A program made the position numbers and the translations under genes. The notes beneath the pieces were generated by a model. The model worked only from the letters and a program-made list of their open reading frames with translations, ran no database searches and was not told the origin of the DNA. From the NCBI RefSeq assembly GCF_040954835.1, contig NW_027167705.1, positions 62,001 to 126,000 on the forward strand: a stretch of DNA of 64,000 nucleotides, read 5' to 3'. Shown here piece after piece: positions 1 to 10,324 of this stretch (position 1 is its first letter; every line of letters begins with the position of its first letter). Source of the DNA: Lepisosteus oculatus. Lineage: Eukaryota; Chordata; Actinopteri; Semionotiformes; Lepisosteidae.

Positions 1-171
1 CCCTCAGAATTTCAGACGCCCCCCTACAGATTTTTCCTCGGGCACCGCGCACTGATGGGGGACTTTTGTCAAGAAAATAAAAATAGAAACTCTATAGGCA
101 CTCAAACATTTTACTGTTTTTTTTCAGGCAGGTGGCAAGACCCCCTCAGCAAAACCCTTGTATGCCAAGCT
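1..171. other. Unassigned flank
   Basis: I see no gene, RNA or repeat that I can name here. The segment borders the foldback element that begins at 172. Confidence 0.4.
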
Positions 172-718
172 GTGGGCATTGATTCGTCGAATATACGTAT
201 ATTTACGGCGAAATTACGGCTATACGTATATATACGTCGCCTCGACGTATAATCAACGTCGAATTGCAACCGTAAAATCGACGACATGAATAAACGCATA
301 TATAACGTCGAAAAAACATCTAACACAGTGCCTGAGGCTTTTTACTGTATGTATCGTGTGTGCCGCAAGTAGGAGTATACGGCACTCTGCACAGTGTACG
401 AAGTAAATTATTTTCGCAGTAATTAATTTATTATATTTACTATATTTATTATACACGTGTAAATTAATTGCTGCGAAAATAATTTACTTCGTACACTGTG
501 CAGAGTGCCGTATACTCCTAGTTGCGGCACACACGATACATACAGTAAAAAGCCTCAGGCACTGTGTTAGATGTGTTTTCGACGTTATATATGCGTTTGT
601 TAATGTCGTCAATTTTACGGTTGCAATTCGACGTTGATTATACTTCGAGGCGACGTATATATACGTATAGCCGTAATTTCACCGTAAATATACGTATATT
701 CGACGAATCAATGCCCAC
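172..718. mobile_element. Foldback (hairpin) MITE-like element
   Basis: The two halves, about 172-445 and 446-718, are near-perfect reverse complements. The outer ends read GTGGGCATTGATTCGTCG on the left and its complement on the right. The arms are rich in CGTATA-type self-complementary steps and the centre is AT-rich. There is no coding capacity. It lies just beyond the 3' flank of the U4 gene at 786-930; the other U4 copies lack it there. No clear target duplication was found, so the superfamily is open. A MITE or foldback transposon is the simplest reading. Confidence 0.7.
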
Positions 719-764
719 TGGGAACAAGCTCGCTTCTTTCTACCATGATGTCACCATGACCAAA

Positions 765-777
765 TCTGTCTTTAAAC
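765..777 (-). terminator. snRNA 3' box of U4 copy 1
   Basis: On the minus strand this reads GTTTAAAGACAGA, a close match to the vertebrate Pol II snRNA 3'-end box (GTTTN0-3AAARNNAGA). It starts 9 nt past the U4 3' end, the expected place for Integrator-dependent 3' processing. Confidence 0.75.
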
Positions 778-785
778 ACCTTGCT

Positions 786-930
786 CAGTCTCTAACGAGA
801 CTGTCAAAAATTGCTTTCGCCGATTGTATTGCAAACCGGCGGAAGCGGGATATTGGGAAAAGTTTTCAACTAGCAATAATCCCGCCTCGGCTAAACCTCA
901 CAGGCTACGATACTGCCACTGCGCAAAGCT
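786..930 (-). ncRNA. rnu4: U4 snRNA gene (copy 1)
   Basis: On the minus strand a 145-nt match to vertebrate U4 snRNA begins AGCTTTGCGCAGTGGCAG. It contains the U6-pairing regions, the 5' stem-loop with the TGAGG/CCGAGG K-turn that binds the 15.5K protein, an intact Sm site (AATTTTTG) and the terminal GACAGTCTC stem. U4 chaperones U6 in the U4/U6.U5 tri-snRNP. The 3' box is intact, and the upstream flank with its GGTTGCC palindrome matches the other two copies. A G replaces C at one site in the 5' stem-loop (GAGGCGGGATT), which may weaken it. Functional status is open, but this copy has the best Sm site of the three. Confidence 0.9.
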
Positions 931-933
931 GAC

Positions 934-948
934 GGTTGCCAGGCAACC
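934..948. promoter_or_regulatory. X-box-like palindrome upstream of U4 copy 1
   Basis: The perfect palindrome GGTTGCC-A-GGCAACC ends 3 bp before the U4 start. It resembles an RFX-factor X-box half-site pair. The same motif sits at the same distance from the other two U4 copies. Confidence 0.5.
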
Positions 949-1527
949 GCGGGGATCCTATGGAAATCGTTATCAATTGTCTCATGGCATGTCGTTGCTG
1001 TAACGCTTCATATTTGTCGTCTTCTTCTAGCTTGAGGTTTTGAAGAATTTCATGACAGACAAGGGCTCCGTTGGGAACAAAGAAAGCCGTTGATTCTTTT
1101 CAGCAGCAGAAATACAACCCTTTAAATACAAGATGACAGAACAATGACGAAGGGCATGCTGGGAGGAACTCATGCACTACAGAGGAAAGGGGGCGGGCAC
1201 GTACAGTTCACATTCAAGCCACAAGTACTCTTCTCGGATGTTGCACAAACAAATCCTAACGTCTTGAAAGCATTGCGGCATGTTTGTGTCCCACTTCCCG
1301 TGGCTGCAGGATGACTGACATGAACGGACAAACACAATCTGTGGCGTTTAGCGTGACATAGTCTTGCAGGCATCGTGCTGTCTCACTGCAATACTATACC
1401 GCTGGAGGAAACAGTCCATCTGGCCATGAAACTCATTTGAACGTCTAGCTACAGCAACTAACAATATCATGATTTATTCAGGATGTGTGGAATCAGCACG
1501 TCCCGGAGACAGCTTCCGAAATCGTGA
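949..1527. repeat. U4/Gly module, inverted copy
   Basis: This U4 upstream flank and adjoining sequence are the reverse complement of about 51850-52310, and the outer part recurs in direct order at about 11530-11870. It contains no convincing gene. Its right end is the target of the L1 insertion at 1543. Confidence 0.7.
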
Positions 1528-1542
1528 GCATTCTCTGGTGGT

Positions 1543-3133
1543 AGGGGCGTTCAAGATGGCGCTCAGGTGGGAGGTAAAGTTTAGTGGTTGAGGATTTTTT
1601 TTTGAGTTTTTCATGACCTGAATGTTAATTTTTGCTTTTTTTGACTACAGAAAAATAAGGACTTAACACTACTTGTTTAAACTTCAGTTATAATTGAAAG
1701 AAAAAAAAACGATTTTTTTTAGGTTTAAGAATTTCGATATGAGTAACACTGGGAAAAGAAAAGAGAGTGCTGGGTCTTCGAAGGAGAAGTCTAAGAAACC
1801 TCAATCGTATATGTATAGCACTACAAGAAAATTGATGGCAACTAAAGGGAAAAGTGAAGCAGCTGGAGGGGACGTGGAAAGAGTGCTGGAGATGCGCTCG
1901 TACGCGAGCGTTCGCAGCCCAAGTGAGACTCAGCTGCCAGAGGAAGAGCCGGAGTCCCTGCCCAGCACACCTGTGAAAACCCCGGCAGCCAAGAGAGGAA
2001 GGGGCGACCTGACGCTGGAGGAGCTCCAGACCAACATCTTCAACATGATGGCACAGAGCTTGGGTGAGCTGAAGGAAATGATTCGATCTAATACAGTCGC
2101 AATCGAAAGTCTTAAAAAGTCCATGGACTGTGTGTTTAAAGAGGTTGAAGACTTAAAGAGTGAAGTAAAAGTTCTTAAACAAGTAAATACCAAACAAGAA
2201 AAGCATATTAAAGAACTTGAATTGAAAGTGAACGATGTAGATAGATACCGTCGATGATGGAATTTAAAATTATTTGGAGTTAAAGAGGAACGTGATAAGG
2301 ACCTTGTTGCAACAGTGAAGGGTATCTGTAAAAGGACCCTGCCGGACCAGGAGGACGTAATATCGGCCATTGACTTTGTTCACAGGCTCGGGAGAGCGAA
2401 CATGTCTGGGCAAGTGCGCCCCAGATCGATTATAATACAGTTCACCAAGAGGACGGCGAGGGACGTGCTGTGGCGAGCGGCGAGGGGGAATGAGTATTTG
2501 AATGGGAACAAACTGAGGTTTGCAGAGGACCTGTCTGCCGCGGACAGGAGCACCAGGAACCAGCTGTGGCCCCAGGTTGAAGCTGCCAGAAGAGAGGGGA
2601 GGAGAGCCTACTTTGTGGGAGCGAGGGCCTTTGTGGACGGGAAGGAGATTTGCTCCCAGTGACTGCTCAGTTAATGATTATGTTTGGTTATATTTGTTAT
2701 ACCAGTATATACTAGTGTTTCTTTAGTGTTAGTTTGGAATGGTGTAGTTAAGTGTTAAGGACTGTTATAGTTCTGGTTCTTTGAAAAACTCAATAGTTTA
2801 GACAGTCTTAGAGTTAGTTATTTGCTTTTGTGTATGTCTTTTTCATGAATGCCAGAGGTACTCGAAATGTTGTTAAAAGAAAAACTGTGTGCTGAGTTTT
2901 ATTTTTTACAGGAAACGCATGCATGTTGAAACTAAAGTTTATAAATAATTGAGAAATATTAAAGCAAGGAAAATATGATACGTGTAAAATATACAATTTG
3001 ATCACATAATTACTTAATTACCTCTGGTAGTTAAATGCTTTTTTCTGCTGCGTTTTTTTTCTCTTGTACATGACTCTGATCCTCTTGTTGTATTTGTATT
3101 TGTAAATTCTGTTTAATAAAAAAAATTAAAAAA
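1543..3133 (+). mobile_element. Internally deleted L1 (HAL1-like)
   Basis: This L1-clade element is flanked by a 15-bp target-site duplication, GCATTCTCTGGTGGT, at 1528-1542 and 3134-3148. The empty site is visible in the paralogous copy near 11865. The 5' end carries CAAGATGGC, like the YY1 site at L1 5' ends. A full-length ORF1 follows, then only the first residues of the ORF2 endonuclease (MNARGTRNVVKRK... FLQETH, 2845-2922), then directly a 3' UTR and an A-rich tail. Retention of both ends with loss of most of ORF2 resembles mammalian HAL1 (half-L1) elements rather than ordinary 5' truncation. Confidence 0.85.
1739..2662 (+). pseudogene. L1 ORF1p (RNA-binding chaperone), one in-frame stop
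   Basis: The frame encodes a protein of about 307 residues with L1 ORF1p architecture. A basic, serine-rich N-terminus is followed by a coiled coil (about residues 100-170, leucine/lysine heptads), an RRM-like segment starting WNLKLFGVKEE, and a C-terminal domain containing RSIIIQFTKRTARDVLW and RFAEDLSAADR. ORF1p trimerises and coats L1 RNA. The ATG at 1739 is chosen because the upstream ATG at 1694 lies in the 5' UTR-like stretch. One TGA at 2255-2257 interrupts the frame between the coiled coil and the RRM (CGA TGA TGG); the remainder is open to 2662. Confidence 0.85.
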
Positions 3134-3172
3134 GCATTCTCTGGTGGTGTCCTGCAGGCTTCCTGTGGGTGT

Positions 3173-3244
3173 GCGTTGGTGGTATAGTGGTGAGCATAGC
3201 TGCCTTCCAAGCAGTTGACCCGGGTTCGATTCCCGGCCAACGCA
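3173..3244 (+). tRNA. tRNA-Gly(TCC)
   Basis: A 72-nt cloverleaf with acceptor GCGTTGG/CCAACGC and anticodon loop CTTCCAA (anticodon TCC). The B box GGTTCGATTCC is perfect. The sequence appears identical to the vertebrate Gly-TCC consensus as I remember it. TTTT at 3255-3258 can end Pol III transcription. It begins 40 bp after the L1 tail. A decayed copy lies at 11900-11971. Likely functional. Confidence 0.93.
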
Positions 3245-3940
3245 GTGGCGAATGTTTTCAAATGCTGTCATGAGCCTTGGATTGTGACTAGCAAAGCGAA
3301 GTCTTTTGAAAGAGCTAAAGCACTGAAAAACGGAATTGAGGGAGAATCTTACAGGGGATTCTGAGCGGTGTCTGCATACACGCAGTCCGATACGGGTGCT
3401 GAAAGCTTGAGCTACTCTCAATGTCATGCTGCCTTTCCCCGGAGTAAATCTGTTACATTGAAAGAATGCTTCTGGCAGGTTCAAAAAGGGACCCTTGTTA
3501 ATTGGAGAAATCAATGATTTCGAATGAATTCTGTATGCGTTAAAAGACAGCTATACACAGAAAACATGCAGGACACTGCTCATGATGTTTCCCGAGCCGA
3601 AACACAGTGCGTTTTTTCAAGCCATCTGACAAAGCCCGCCCACTGAAAACTGCAGCAGATCGTGTAAAGACGTTCAACTTTGTAACTACTGCACGCACAG
3701 GAAGCAGAATAAATTCCTCTTTTCAAACTGTCAAAGGTTTGCTTTACGAACGCCGCAGGACATTGCACAATCTCTTTTGAACAGGGACAAACGATTTCTT
3801 ATGGGGCGCAGTAAGTACTGTTACTGTCACTGCTCGATACCGACGTTGGCCTACTATACCATGTTCAGCCACTGCTAGAAAATGTACGGCTCTAGCACCG
3901 GAGCAAACAACAGGAGGGCCGATGTCGAACAGGCACACGT
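3245..3940. repeat. Gly/U4-associated module (inverted copy)
   Basis: Non-coding sequence that is the reverse complement of about 51190-51835; part also recurs near 22345-22755. Short open frames in it are not conserved as proteins between copies. Confidence 0.65.
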
Positions 3941-3956
3941 GTCAGACATGGAGAGC

Positions 3957-4037
3957 AATGAGAATGGGATTCAAACCCATGCCTGCAGAGCACAATGGAT
4001 TAGTAGTCCATCACCTTAACCACTCAGCCACCTTGTT
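3957..4037 (-). pseudogene. tRNA-Ser(GCT)-derived relic, anticodon ACT
   Basis: The minus strand resembles tRNA-Ser(GCT): GGTGGCTGAGTGGTTAAGG, the long variable arm TTGTGCTCTGCAGGC and a T arm. The anticodon loop reads CTACTAA (ACT) instead of GCT. The acceptor pairs poorly and the B box is GGTTTGAATCC. These changes argue for a pseudogene. The 5' end of a similar but unmutated Ser tRNA recurs at 55841-55860. Confidence 0.7.
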
Positions 4038-4078
4038 GACGAAACTGGGCTGTCCGGACATGGGTTGGCGCGCTCCAG

Positions 4079-5398
4079 ATGATCTTTTTCTTTTTTTCCC
4101 CACGTACTCGAGGGTCATTTTCCTGTTCCACATGTGATTTCAACATTTTCCTTGGGAGATGTCAAGCCAGCAAGCCACTGCTGTGGTTCAGTGGCCAGTG
4201 TGGAGTTCAGTGGCCCTGTTGTACACAGAAAGCACATTGAGCTCCTTGGACATGAAAAGTTCCAGATAAAAGCCATTTGTCATCCTTTCTCTTGGTGTCG
4301 ATGTTGCTATTGTATGTAAAGGTGGCAACTTGCTCAGCGAGCAGGCGGAGCACACACCGAATGCAGATGTGTCTGAGTGGTGTGTCCAAGTGGCTGCAAA
4401 AGGACAACACTCCCGGGGTGCCGTGGCTTAGTTGGTTAAAGCGCCTGTCTAGTAAACAGGAGATCCCAGCCTACGGCTAAACTTAATCAAATGCAAGTAT
4501 TCATTTCCTGTCTTTAACGCGACTTGTTTTTCTTAAAATGGATGCAACTTGCAAAACATGAAATACAAGCCTTGCTAATCAGCGCTAGCGGCTGGCAAAA
4601 AAAAGGAGTCAGCTATTTTTTTTTCTTTAACCTTAACCCTGCTAACGGAGAAGAGTTAAACGACCGAGTCTATGCAGCTTAAACGGTGCGCAAGTCGGGT
4701 TCTTAGCTGAAAGGGTGGTAAATCACGCTCACCCCAGTCCTTAATCTTTTAAAGAGGATACAAAATTGAACCTAGTCGCCACATCACATACATCCTGTTA
4801 AATGATAAAAAGGTAACATCTATCCTCGCTCCAGAGTAAATCTCACGTTGAGGGCATCTTTTTTTTCACTTTACCGTGAGTCGGGCTCGGCTGCACAGAG
4901 GAGAGAGCAGAGCAATGAGGTCACAGGGACAGGGGAGTCACACGCTGGCGGTTTGAATACGCGGAAGATCACTGAGGGATCCACAGTATGTGGACCCTCC
5001 GTTCGCCATCAGTCCACACTCCGGACTCTGAATCCTGCCATCCGAGTTAAGATCTCGGCGGAACCTGAGGCGCAGTTCCTTCTTAAAACGTAATCTGGTG
5101 AGCATTTCTAGAATCGCACTTGTATAGATGCAGCCTTTAATGTGTTGCTAGGTTAAAATTGATGACTTCTTGTATTTCAGTAGGCAACTGCCCTCTTGAT
5201 TTTGGATTTAATTTCTTTATTACAGGGGCGCTTTTATGAAGACAGAGTCATGTTCAGGTACTTTGCTTGATGGAGGAAGCTCATTTCGGACTCTGTGATC
5301 TGCTCACCTGGAAAGGTCTGCTGTACTACTACAAGAGAGAAGTAGGGTCTGGAAGAAGGGACAATTTTATGATGCTTTGGAAGATAGTTTTTTTTTCT
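4079..5398 (+). repeat. Thr-tRNA module, copy 1
   Basis: Unit of about 1.3 kb carrying a tRNA-Thr(AGT) and non-coding flank. Further copies lie at about 16165-17515 (direct), 37052-43608 (direct, split by the 5.2 kb DNA element) and 54536-55790 (inverted). No protein gene was recognised. A small frame near 4848-5093 is open in most copies but resembles nothing known to me. Confidence 0.75.
4415..4470 (+). pseudogene. tRNA-Thr(AGT), 3' truncated
   Basis: The 5' acceptor, D arm and anticodon arm (loop CTAGTAA, anticodon AGT) are present. The sequence then jumps from the variable region into downstream flank, so the T arm, 3' acceptor and terminator are lost. Confidence 0.8.
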
Positions 5399-5538
5399 TA
5401 TACTGAAAATGAAAAGTAGTTGTTTCTATATGGACTCAGTCTTTGGAATTTGTATATTTATACATTTCAGTGAACCCTCAGCCATTCCTTCTGTATTGTA
5501 ATTCAATTTCTCTTTTAAAATTCCTTCCCCACTTCTAG

Positions 5539-5597
5539 GACCTGCAGTTGCTGAACTCCACAATGGCTTCTATTGGAAAGTCTGTGACTGAGACCAA
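5539..5597 (+). pseudogene. Exon-like remnant A of an unrecognised gene
   Basis: An AG-preceded and GTAAGT-followed segment reads LQLLNSTMASIGKSVTETK in one frame. The splice-site setting suggests a real exon once existed. I do not recognise the family. Similar exon-like pieces at 5720-5905 and 34310-34671 may belong to one multi-exon gene or mobile gene family. Confidence 0.4.
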
Positions 5598-5719
5598 GTA
5601 AGTGTTCATTTTTTTATGAAACCATTATTTATTTAGGAGCAATGAGCAATTCTTATATAAATGCAATAAAATCATTATGCTCAAACTATGAGAGAGAATT
5701 TTAAGGATAATTTAAGAAA

Positions 5720-5905
5720 TCAGTCTTATTCCCCTGGTGTGCAAGATGTGCCTGAATACTTTTGATCAGCTTCCTGCTCACTTCAAGAGGGCGTGTATGA
5801 AGCACGCCACGGCAGAAGAGATCAGGTGGCCTCTCAACAGGCGAGGGAGGACATGATGAATCACCTGAAGAACGGGGTCATCGTGGATTACCACAGAATA
5901 GAGAT
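5720..5905 (+). pseudogene. Exon-like remnant B of an unrecognised gene
   Basis: The translation gives LPAHFKRACMKHATAEE in one frame and QVASQQAREDMMNHLKNG followed by VIVDYHR in another, so at least one frameshift is present. It ends abruptly in the repeat that starts near 5915. Function is unknown. Confidence 0.4.
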
Positions 5906-5914
5906 CAAAGGACA

Positions 5915-6802
5915 CTTTGTGGGCTTGAAATACAAAGAAAATCATGTTCTATGGGACAAGATAAATACAAAACTTAAGCTTTTATTTTAATTAGATTTAT
6001 TTATAAAGCATAAGCAATCATTTATTACATTAATATATGTGAAAATAACATTTTAGTATCATACGTTTAGTATATTTAGTCCCTAATGCTGAAAGAAATG
6101 ATCATAGAACATGACATCTAACCTTACCTGCTGTGTTTTTAATCCCTATTGCTCAATGCACGGTGAAAGCATTGCATACATATGTCTGACAATGAGGAAT
6201 GGGCCCCTGAGACAGTCATTTGCCTGTTTCACAAATGATCGTATTTTACTAGAGATTCTGTTTGGGATTCAGATGTGCATTCGGACAGCAATCCCTTTCA
6301 AGAAATGATACGTTCTGGATGAGGTCAAAGGTGCTGGAACACTGTATTTAGGATGTGTTTGCAGAGACTGTGTGTCTCCTGCTTCAACGCAGTGAGAAAT
6401 AGATGTGCTCCTGTAATTCATTGGTACATGCCCAGGGCAGTAAGCAGTCTGAGGATTTATTTCCAGACGGCATAGAGCAGTGAAGCAGTGAAGTAGTGCA
6501 ACACACTGGATCATTATATTATTAGAATCTATTCTACTTAAATTATTACATTATACACAATTTGAGTTCATTTTAAAAAGTAAAAGGTAATGAAAGGAAT
6601 GCATTTTCGTAAGAAAGATAATACCGATATGCATGTGATAATCTTCCTTATATCATGTAGTGCGTCATTTGGACACTTTGTGGGATTGAAATACAAAGAA
6701 AATCATGTTCTATGGTACAAGATAAATACAAAACTTAAGCTTTTATTTTAATTAGATTTGTTTATAAAGCATAAGCAATCATTTATTATATTAATATATG
6801 TG
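5915..6802. repeat. AT-rich dispersed module C, copy 1 (left part)
   Basis: The non-coding repeat begins GACACTTTGTGGGCTTG. It recurs at about 8275-9240, 34805-35070, 35670-37050 and 53640-54112 (direct) and at 15380-16145 (inverted). The stretch is interrupted at 6803 by an LTR-like insertion. I see no gene in it. Confidence 0.7.
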
Positions 6803-8274
6803 TGTAGCGGCGAGGCTTATTAATAAGGCAGAATTAAGTGTTCTGAGCCTTCCCAAATGAGGCCCCATTTCTCTGTTCATCTCTGTGGTGCAGCCATAGA
6901 GAGACTATTCATGCAGGGTGATTTAAGGTCCTAGGACAGCTCCCAAAGGGGGATGCACTTAGCTAAGCCTGGCTATCATGATCAATGGTCATCCATTGGC
7001 GCCTATCTGTCTAGGGAGTGCCAGTTGGACATCTGGACTGCATTACTAAGTGTCAGGACTAAGTGACTCATATCTCACCTTGATCAATCAATCAGGGACT
7101 GGTAGGGCCGAGTAACCCACGTGGGACTCTGATGCCCATGGAACTTTCAGCCAATCAATGAGCTGAAGTTCCTCCAGGTAAAAACAGGCAACACAGAGAG
7201 CCTGTGAGATTCAGTAAGATTCAGAAGGGAGGATTCAGAGGATTCTGTGGACAATTCTAAAGGGAATTCAAAGGAGAATTCCAGGGCAGGGCGGCCCAGG
7301 AGCAGAAGGCTCCCAAGGGCAGGACATTCTCGCAGCGCGCCTCCTGACCATCCTGAGACTCAGCCCGGACAACCACGGAACGGCCAGTGTGTCTGAGTGC
7401 CAGAACTTTCCTTTGTTCTAAGAGTCTAGAGCGGAGGTTGCCAGAGAATAACCAGAGGATCCACCCGAGGTTAGCACCAGCAGCAGGCCTCGTGAACAGG
7501 TCGGAACTGTGGACAGCTGAATCACTATTCAGAACTAGCTCTTCATCAGAAACGAACCGGTCCTCTTCCTGACTTGCTGGGACCCACAGTCATCTTTTCT
7601 CCTGTGCACAAACTTTGCTAGTTAAAGCCCACAGTGAGCATCAGCAGCGCAGCGTCGCAAGCCGCACAGCACAGCCTGGCACGGAGCCAGAGAGCGCGGA
7701 TTGGACAGCAACAGCCTGCAACTGTTTCTTTGTGCCCGCAGGAAGATCTGAATCCCCAAAGATTGGATGAGTATTCAACTTCAATGCATTACAGCTCAAG
7801 AATTCAATTGTTATCCCAACCAGTTGATATCAATTTAATTCCTAAGAGTTATGTACTTGTTTGAGTATCTAATGTAGAAGTTATAACCAAGTTCATTAAC
7901 GAAACGGTCTTAATGAATGATATACTGAACGTATGTCCTCTTGATATGTGTAACACTTCGTAACTGACTGAATATATATCTTTTGTATTCTGATAACCCT
8001 CTCGATAAGATCTGTTAGGTTTACATGCATATTTTATGTATTAATAAATGTATCCTCGTGTATTAGTACCTGTGTGTGCGCGTTGTTTGAGTTATGTCAC
8101 ATGGTTGGATTCTAAAGCCATCAAAAGAATCAACTTTGTGATTTACTGCTACAATTAATAATTGTCTCAGTAAATGCCCAAACCCTACAGAACTGGTGCC
8201 TTCAGAGAGCCACTACATTTAATTTTGCTATGGCAACATTACATATTTGGCGTCCCTGAGCCGGTTTTCTTACA
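6803..8274 (+). mobile_element. LTR-like insertion (probable LTR-element remnant)
   Basis: About 1.47 kb beginning TGTAGCGGC and ending TTCTTACA, flanked by the 4-bp duplication TGTG. Uninterrupted copies of the host repeat show the empty site. Near the right end TGGCGTCCCTGAG resembles a primer-binding site complementary to a tRNA-Asn 3' end. No coding domains are visible. Treated as a fossil LTR remnant; whether it is a solo LTR or an LTR plus leader is unclear, and the family was not identified. Confidence 0.55.
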
Positions 8275-9243
8275 TGTGAAAATAACATTTTAGCATCATA
8301 TTATTACATACAGGTCTCTAGCTTCAACACAGTGATATATATATATACTCAGTGATTTATTGGTACATGCCCAGGTCAATAATCAGAATGAGGATTTATT
8401 TCCAGACGGGCTACAGGTAGTGTTGTGAAATACTTCAACACACTGGATCGCAGATTTAGACCCCCTGCACTCTTACTCCTTAAAAACCAAAGAAATGAAG
8501 ATATGTAGCAATCACATTGCAACAGGGCTGACAGTGACTTAATGCTTATACTAGTGGACTTCTGGTACCTTTAGGGTACGGTGTTCCCTGAAGGGCTCTC
8601 AAACCCCGCATTTCAGATGCCTAGCTGTTTCGCTGATGTGTTGCACCTCAGAATCACTTTTAAACCTTACCTCTGGTATCTTTAATCCCTATTGCTCAAC
8701 GCATGGTGAAAGTATTGCATAAATGTGTCTGAAAATGAGCAATGGGCACCTGAGAGACTCATTTGCCTGTTTCACAAATGATCATATTTGACTAGAGATT
8801 CTGTTTGGGATTCAGTTGTGCATTCTGACAGCAATCGCTTTCAAAAAACGATACATTCTGGATGAGGTCAAGGTGCAGGAACACTGTATTTAGGATGTGT
8901 TTGCACTTATTCTGTGTCTCTAGCTTCAACACAGCGATATATGTATATGCTCACTGATTTTTTGGTACATGCCCAGGGCAATAATCATTATGAGGATTTA
9001 TTTCCTGATGTGCTAGGGGTAGTGTTGTGAAATACTTCAACACACTGGATCGCAGGTTTAAACCGCCTGCACTCTTACTCCTTAAAAACCAACAAATGCA
9101 GATATGTAGCAATCATATTGTAGCTGACACTCATTTGCCTGTTTCACAAATGATCATATTTTACTAGAGATTCTGTTTGGGATCCGGATGTGCATTCTGA
9201 CAGCAATCTCCTTATCGCGGCTTTGCCCTTCTTGCCTCTTTGG
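8275..9243. repeat. Module C, copy 1 (right part) and tandem partial copy
   Basis: Continuation of the non-coding module after the LTR-like insertion. It holds two partial copies of the segment TTGCCTGTTTCACAAATGATC. The inverted counterpart lies at 15380-15700. No gene seen. Confidence 0.6.
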
Positions 9244-9277
9244 ACAATATCTCCATCTTGTGGTCGTTATTGGTAAT

Positions 9278-10290
9278 GTAGATAGATAGATAGATACTTT
9301 ATTGATCCCGTGAGGGAAATTGCAGTGCAACAGCAGCTTAACACACACAACACAGCCACAGTGTAACGAATTATATACTAATAGTACAATACATACAATA
9401 CAATACAAGAGTTACTCACAGTCCGGACACACAAGAGGAAACTAGAACAGAACAGTACACAGAAAATCGTATCACACGTATGAATATAAATATAGATGTA
9501 ACCATAGATATAAATATAAATATAAATGTATTGCACAGGTCCCTGGCATATATTGCACAAAAGTGGTTGTAAGCGGGAAAAAGAAAAAGAAAAAGAAAGA
9601 GAACAGATGTAGCAGTATATGTGTATATGCGTTTAGTCCAGAAACAGGTCACTGTCGCTGTTGCCTCTGCCAAGACGCAAGGTGGATGCGTTGTACAGTC
9701 TTATGGCAGACGGCAAGAATGACCTCCTGTAGCGCTCCCTGTCGCACCGTGGGTGAATCAGTCTATTGCTGAACGTGCTCTTCATTCCTGCAAGCCTGTC
9801 ATAGAGGGGATGGGAGAAGTTGTCCATGATGGCCTCCAGTTTGGACATCATTCTCCTCTCAGCCACTACCTCCAAGGGGTCCAGGTCAGACCCAATGACA
9901 GAGCTCGCTCTCCTGATGAGCTTGTTCAGCCTTTTGGAATCTACTGCTCTAATCCCAGAGCCCCAGCACACCACTGCGTAGAAAATGGCACTCGCTACCA
10001 CCGACTGATAAAACATGTGTAGCATCTTACTACACACATTGAAGGACCTGAGCCTCCTCAAGAAGTAAAGTCGGCTCTGTCCGTTCTTATAGATGGCCTC
10101 GATGTTCTTAGACCATTCCAGTCTATCGTCGATGTGCACTCCCAGGTACTTGTACGAGTCCACCATCTCCACGCCACTCCCATGGATGTAGACAGGAGTA
10201 GGTTTGACCTTCTTCCTCCTGAAATCTACCACCAGTTCCTTTGTCTTTGTAACATTCAGTTCCAAGTGGTTCACCCCTCCACATGTCTAG
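9278..10290 (-). mobile_element. Rex1/Babar-like LINE, 5'-truncated
   Basis: The 3' end of a non-LTR retrotransposon on the minus strand. It ends in the fish-typical AATAAAGTATCTATC tail, a short TCTA microsatellite on that strand. The flanks 9244-9277 and 10291-10324 are a 34-bp duplication with about two mismatches. The inverted paralogue near 15310-15340 preserves the empty site. Only the C-terminal part of the reverse transcriptase ORF remains. Confidence 0.8.
9633..10274 (-). pseudogene. LINE reverse transcriptase C-terminal fragment
   Basis: About 213 residues contain TKELVVDFRRKK, a YKYLGVHIDDRLEW motif and the C-terminal FYQSVVASAIFYAVVCWGSG segment, typical of the region after the RT palm in CR1-superfamily LINEs of fish. 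The catalytic YADD box and endonuclease are absent because the insertion is 5' truncated. The frame is open, suggesting modest age. It lies wholly within 9278-10290. Confidence 0.75.
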
Positions 10291-10324
10291 ACAACATCTC
10301 CATCTTGTGGTCGTTGTTGGTAAT

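Noticed and set aside
4848-5093. 81-residue frame recurring near 16961 and 43055
   Set aside because: It is shared because the Thr module is duplicated. The peptide differs without constraint between copies and has no known domain.
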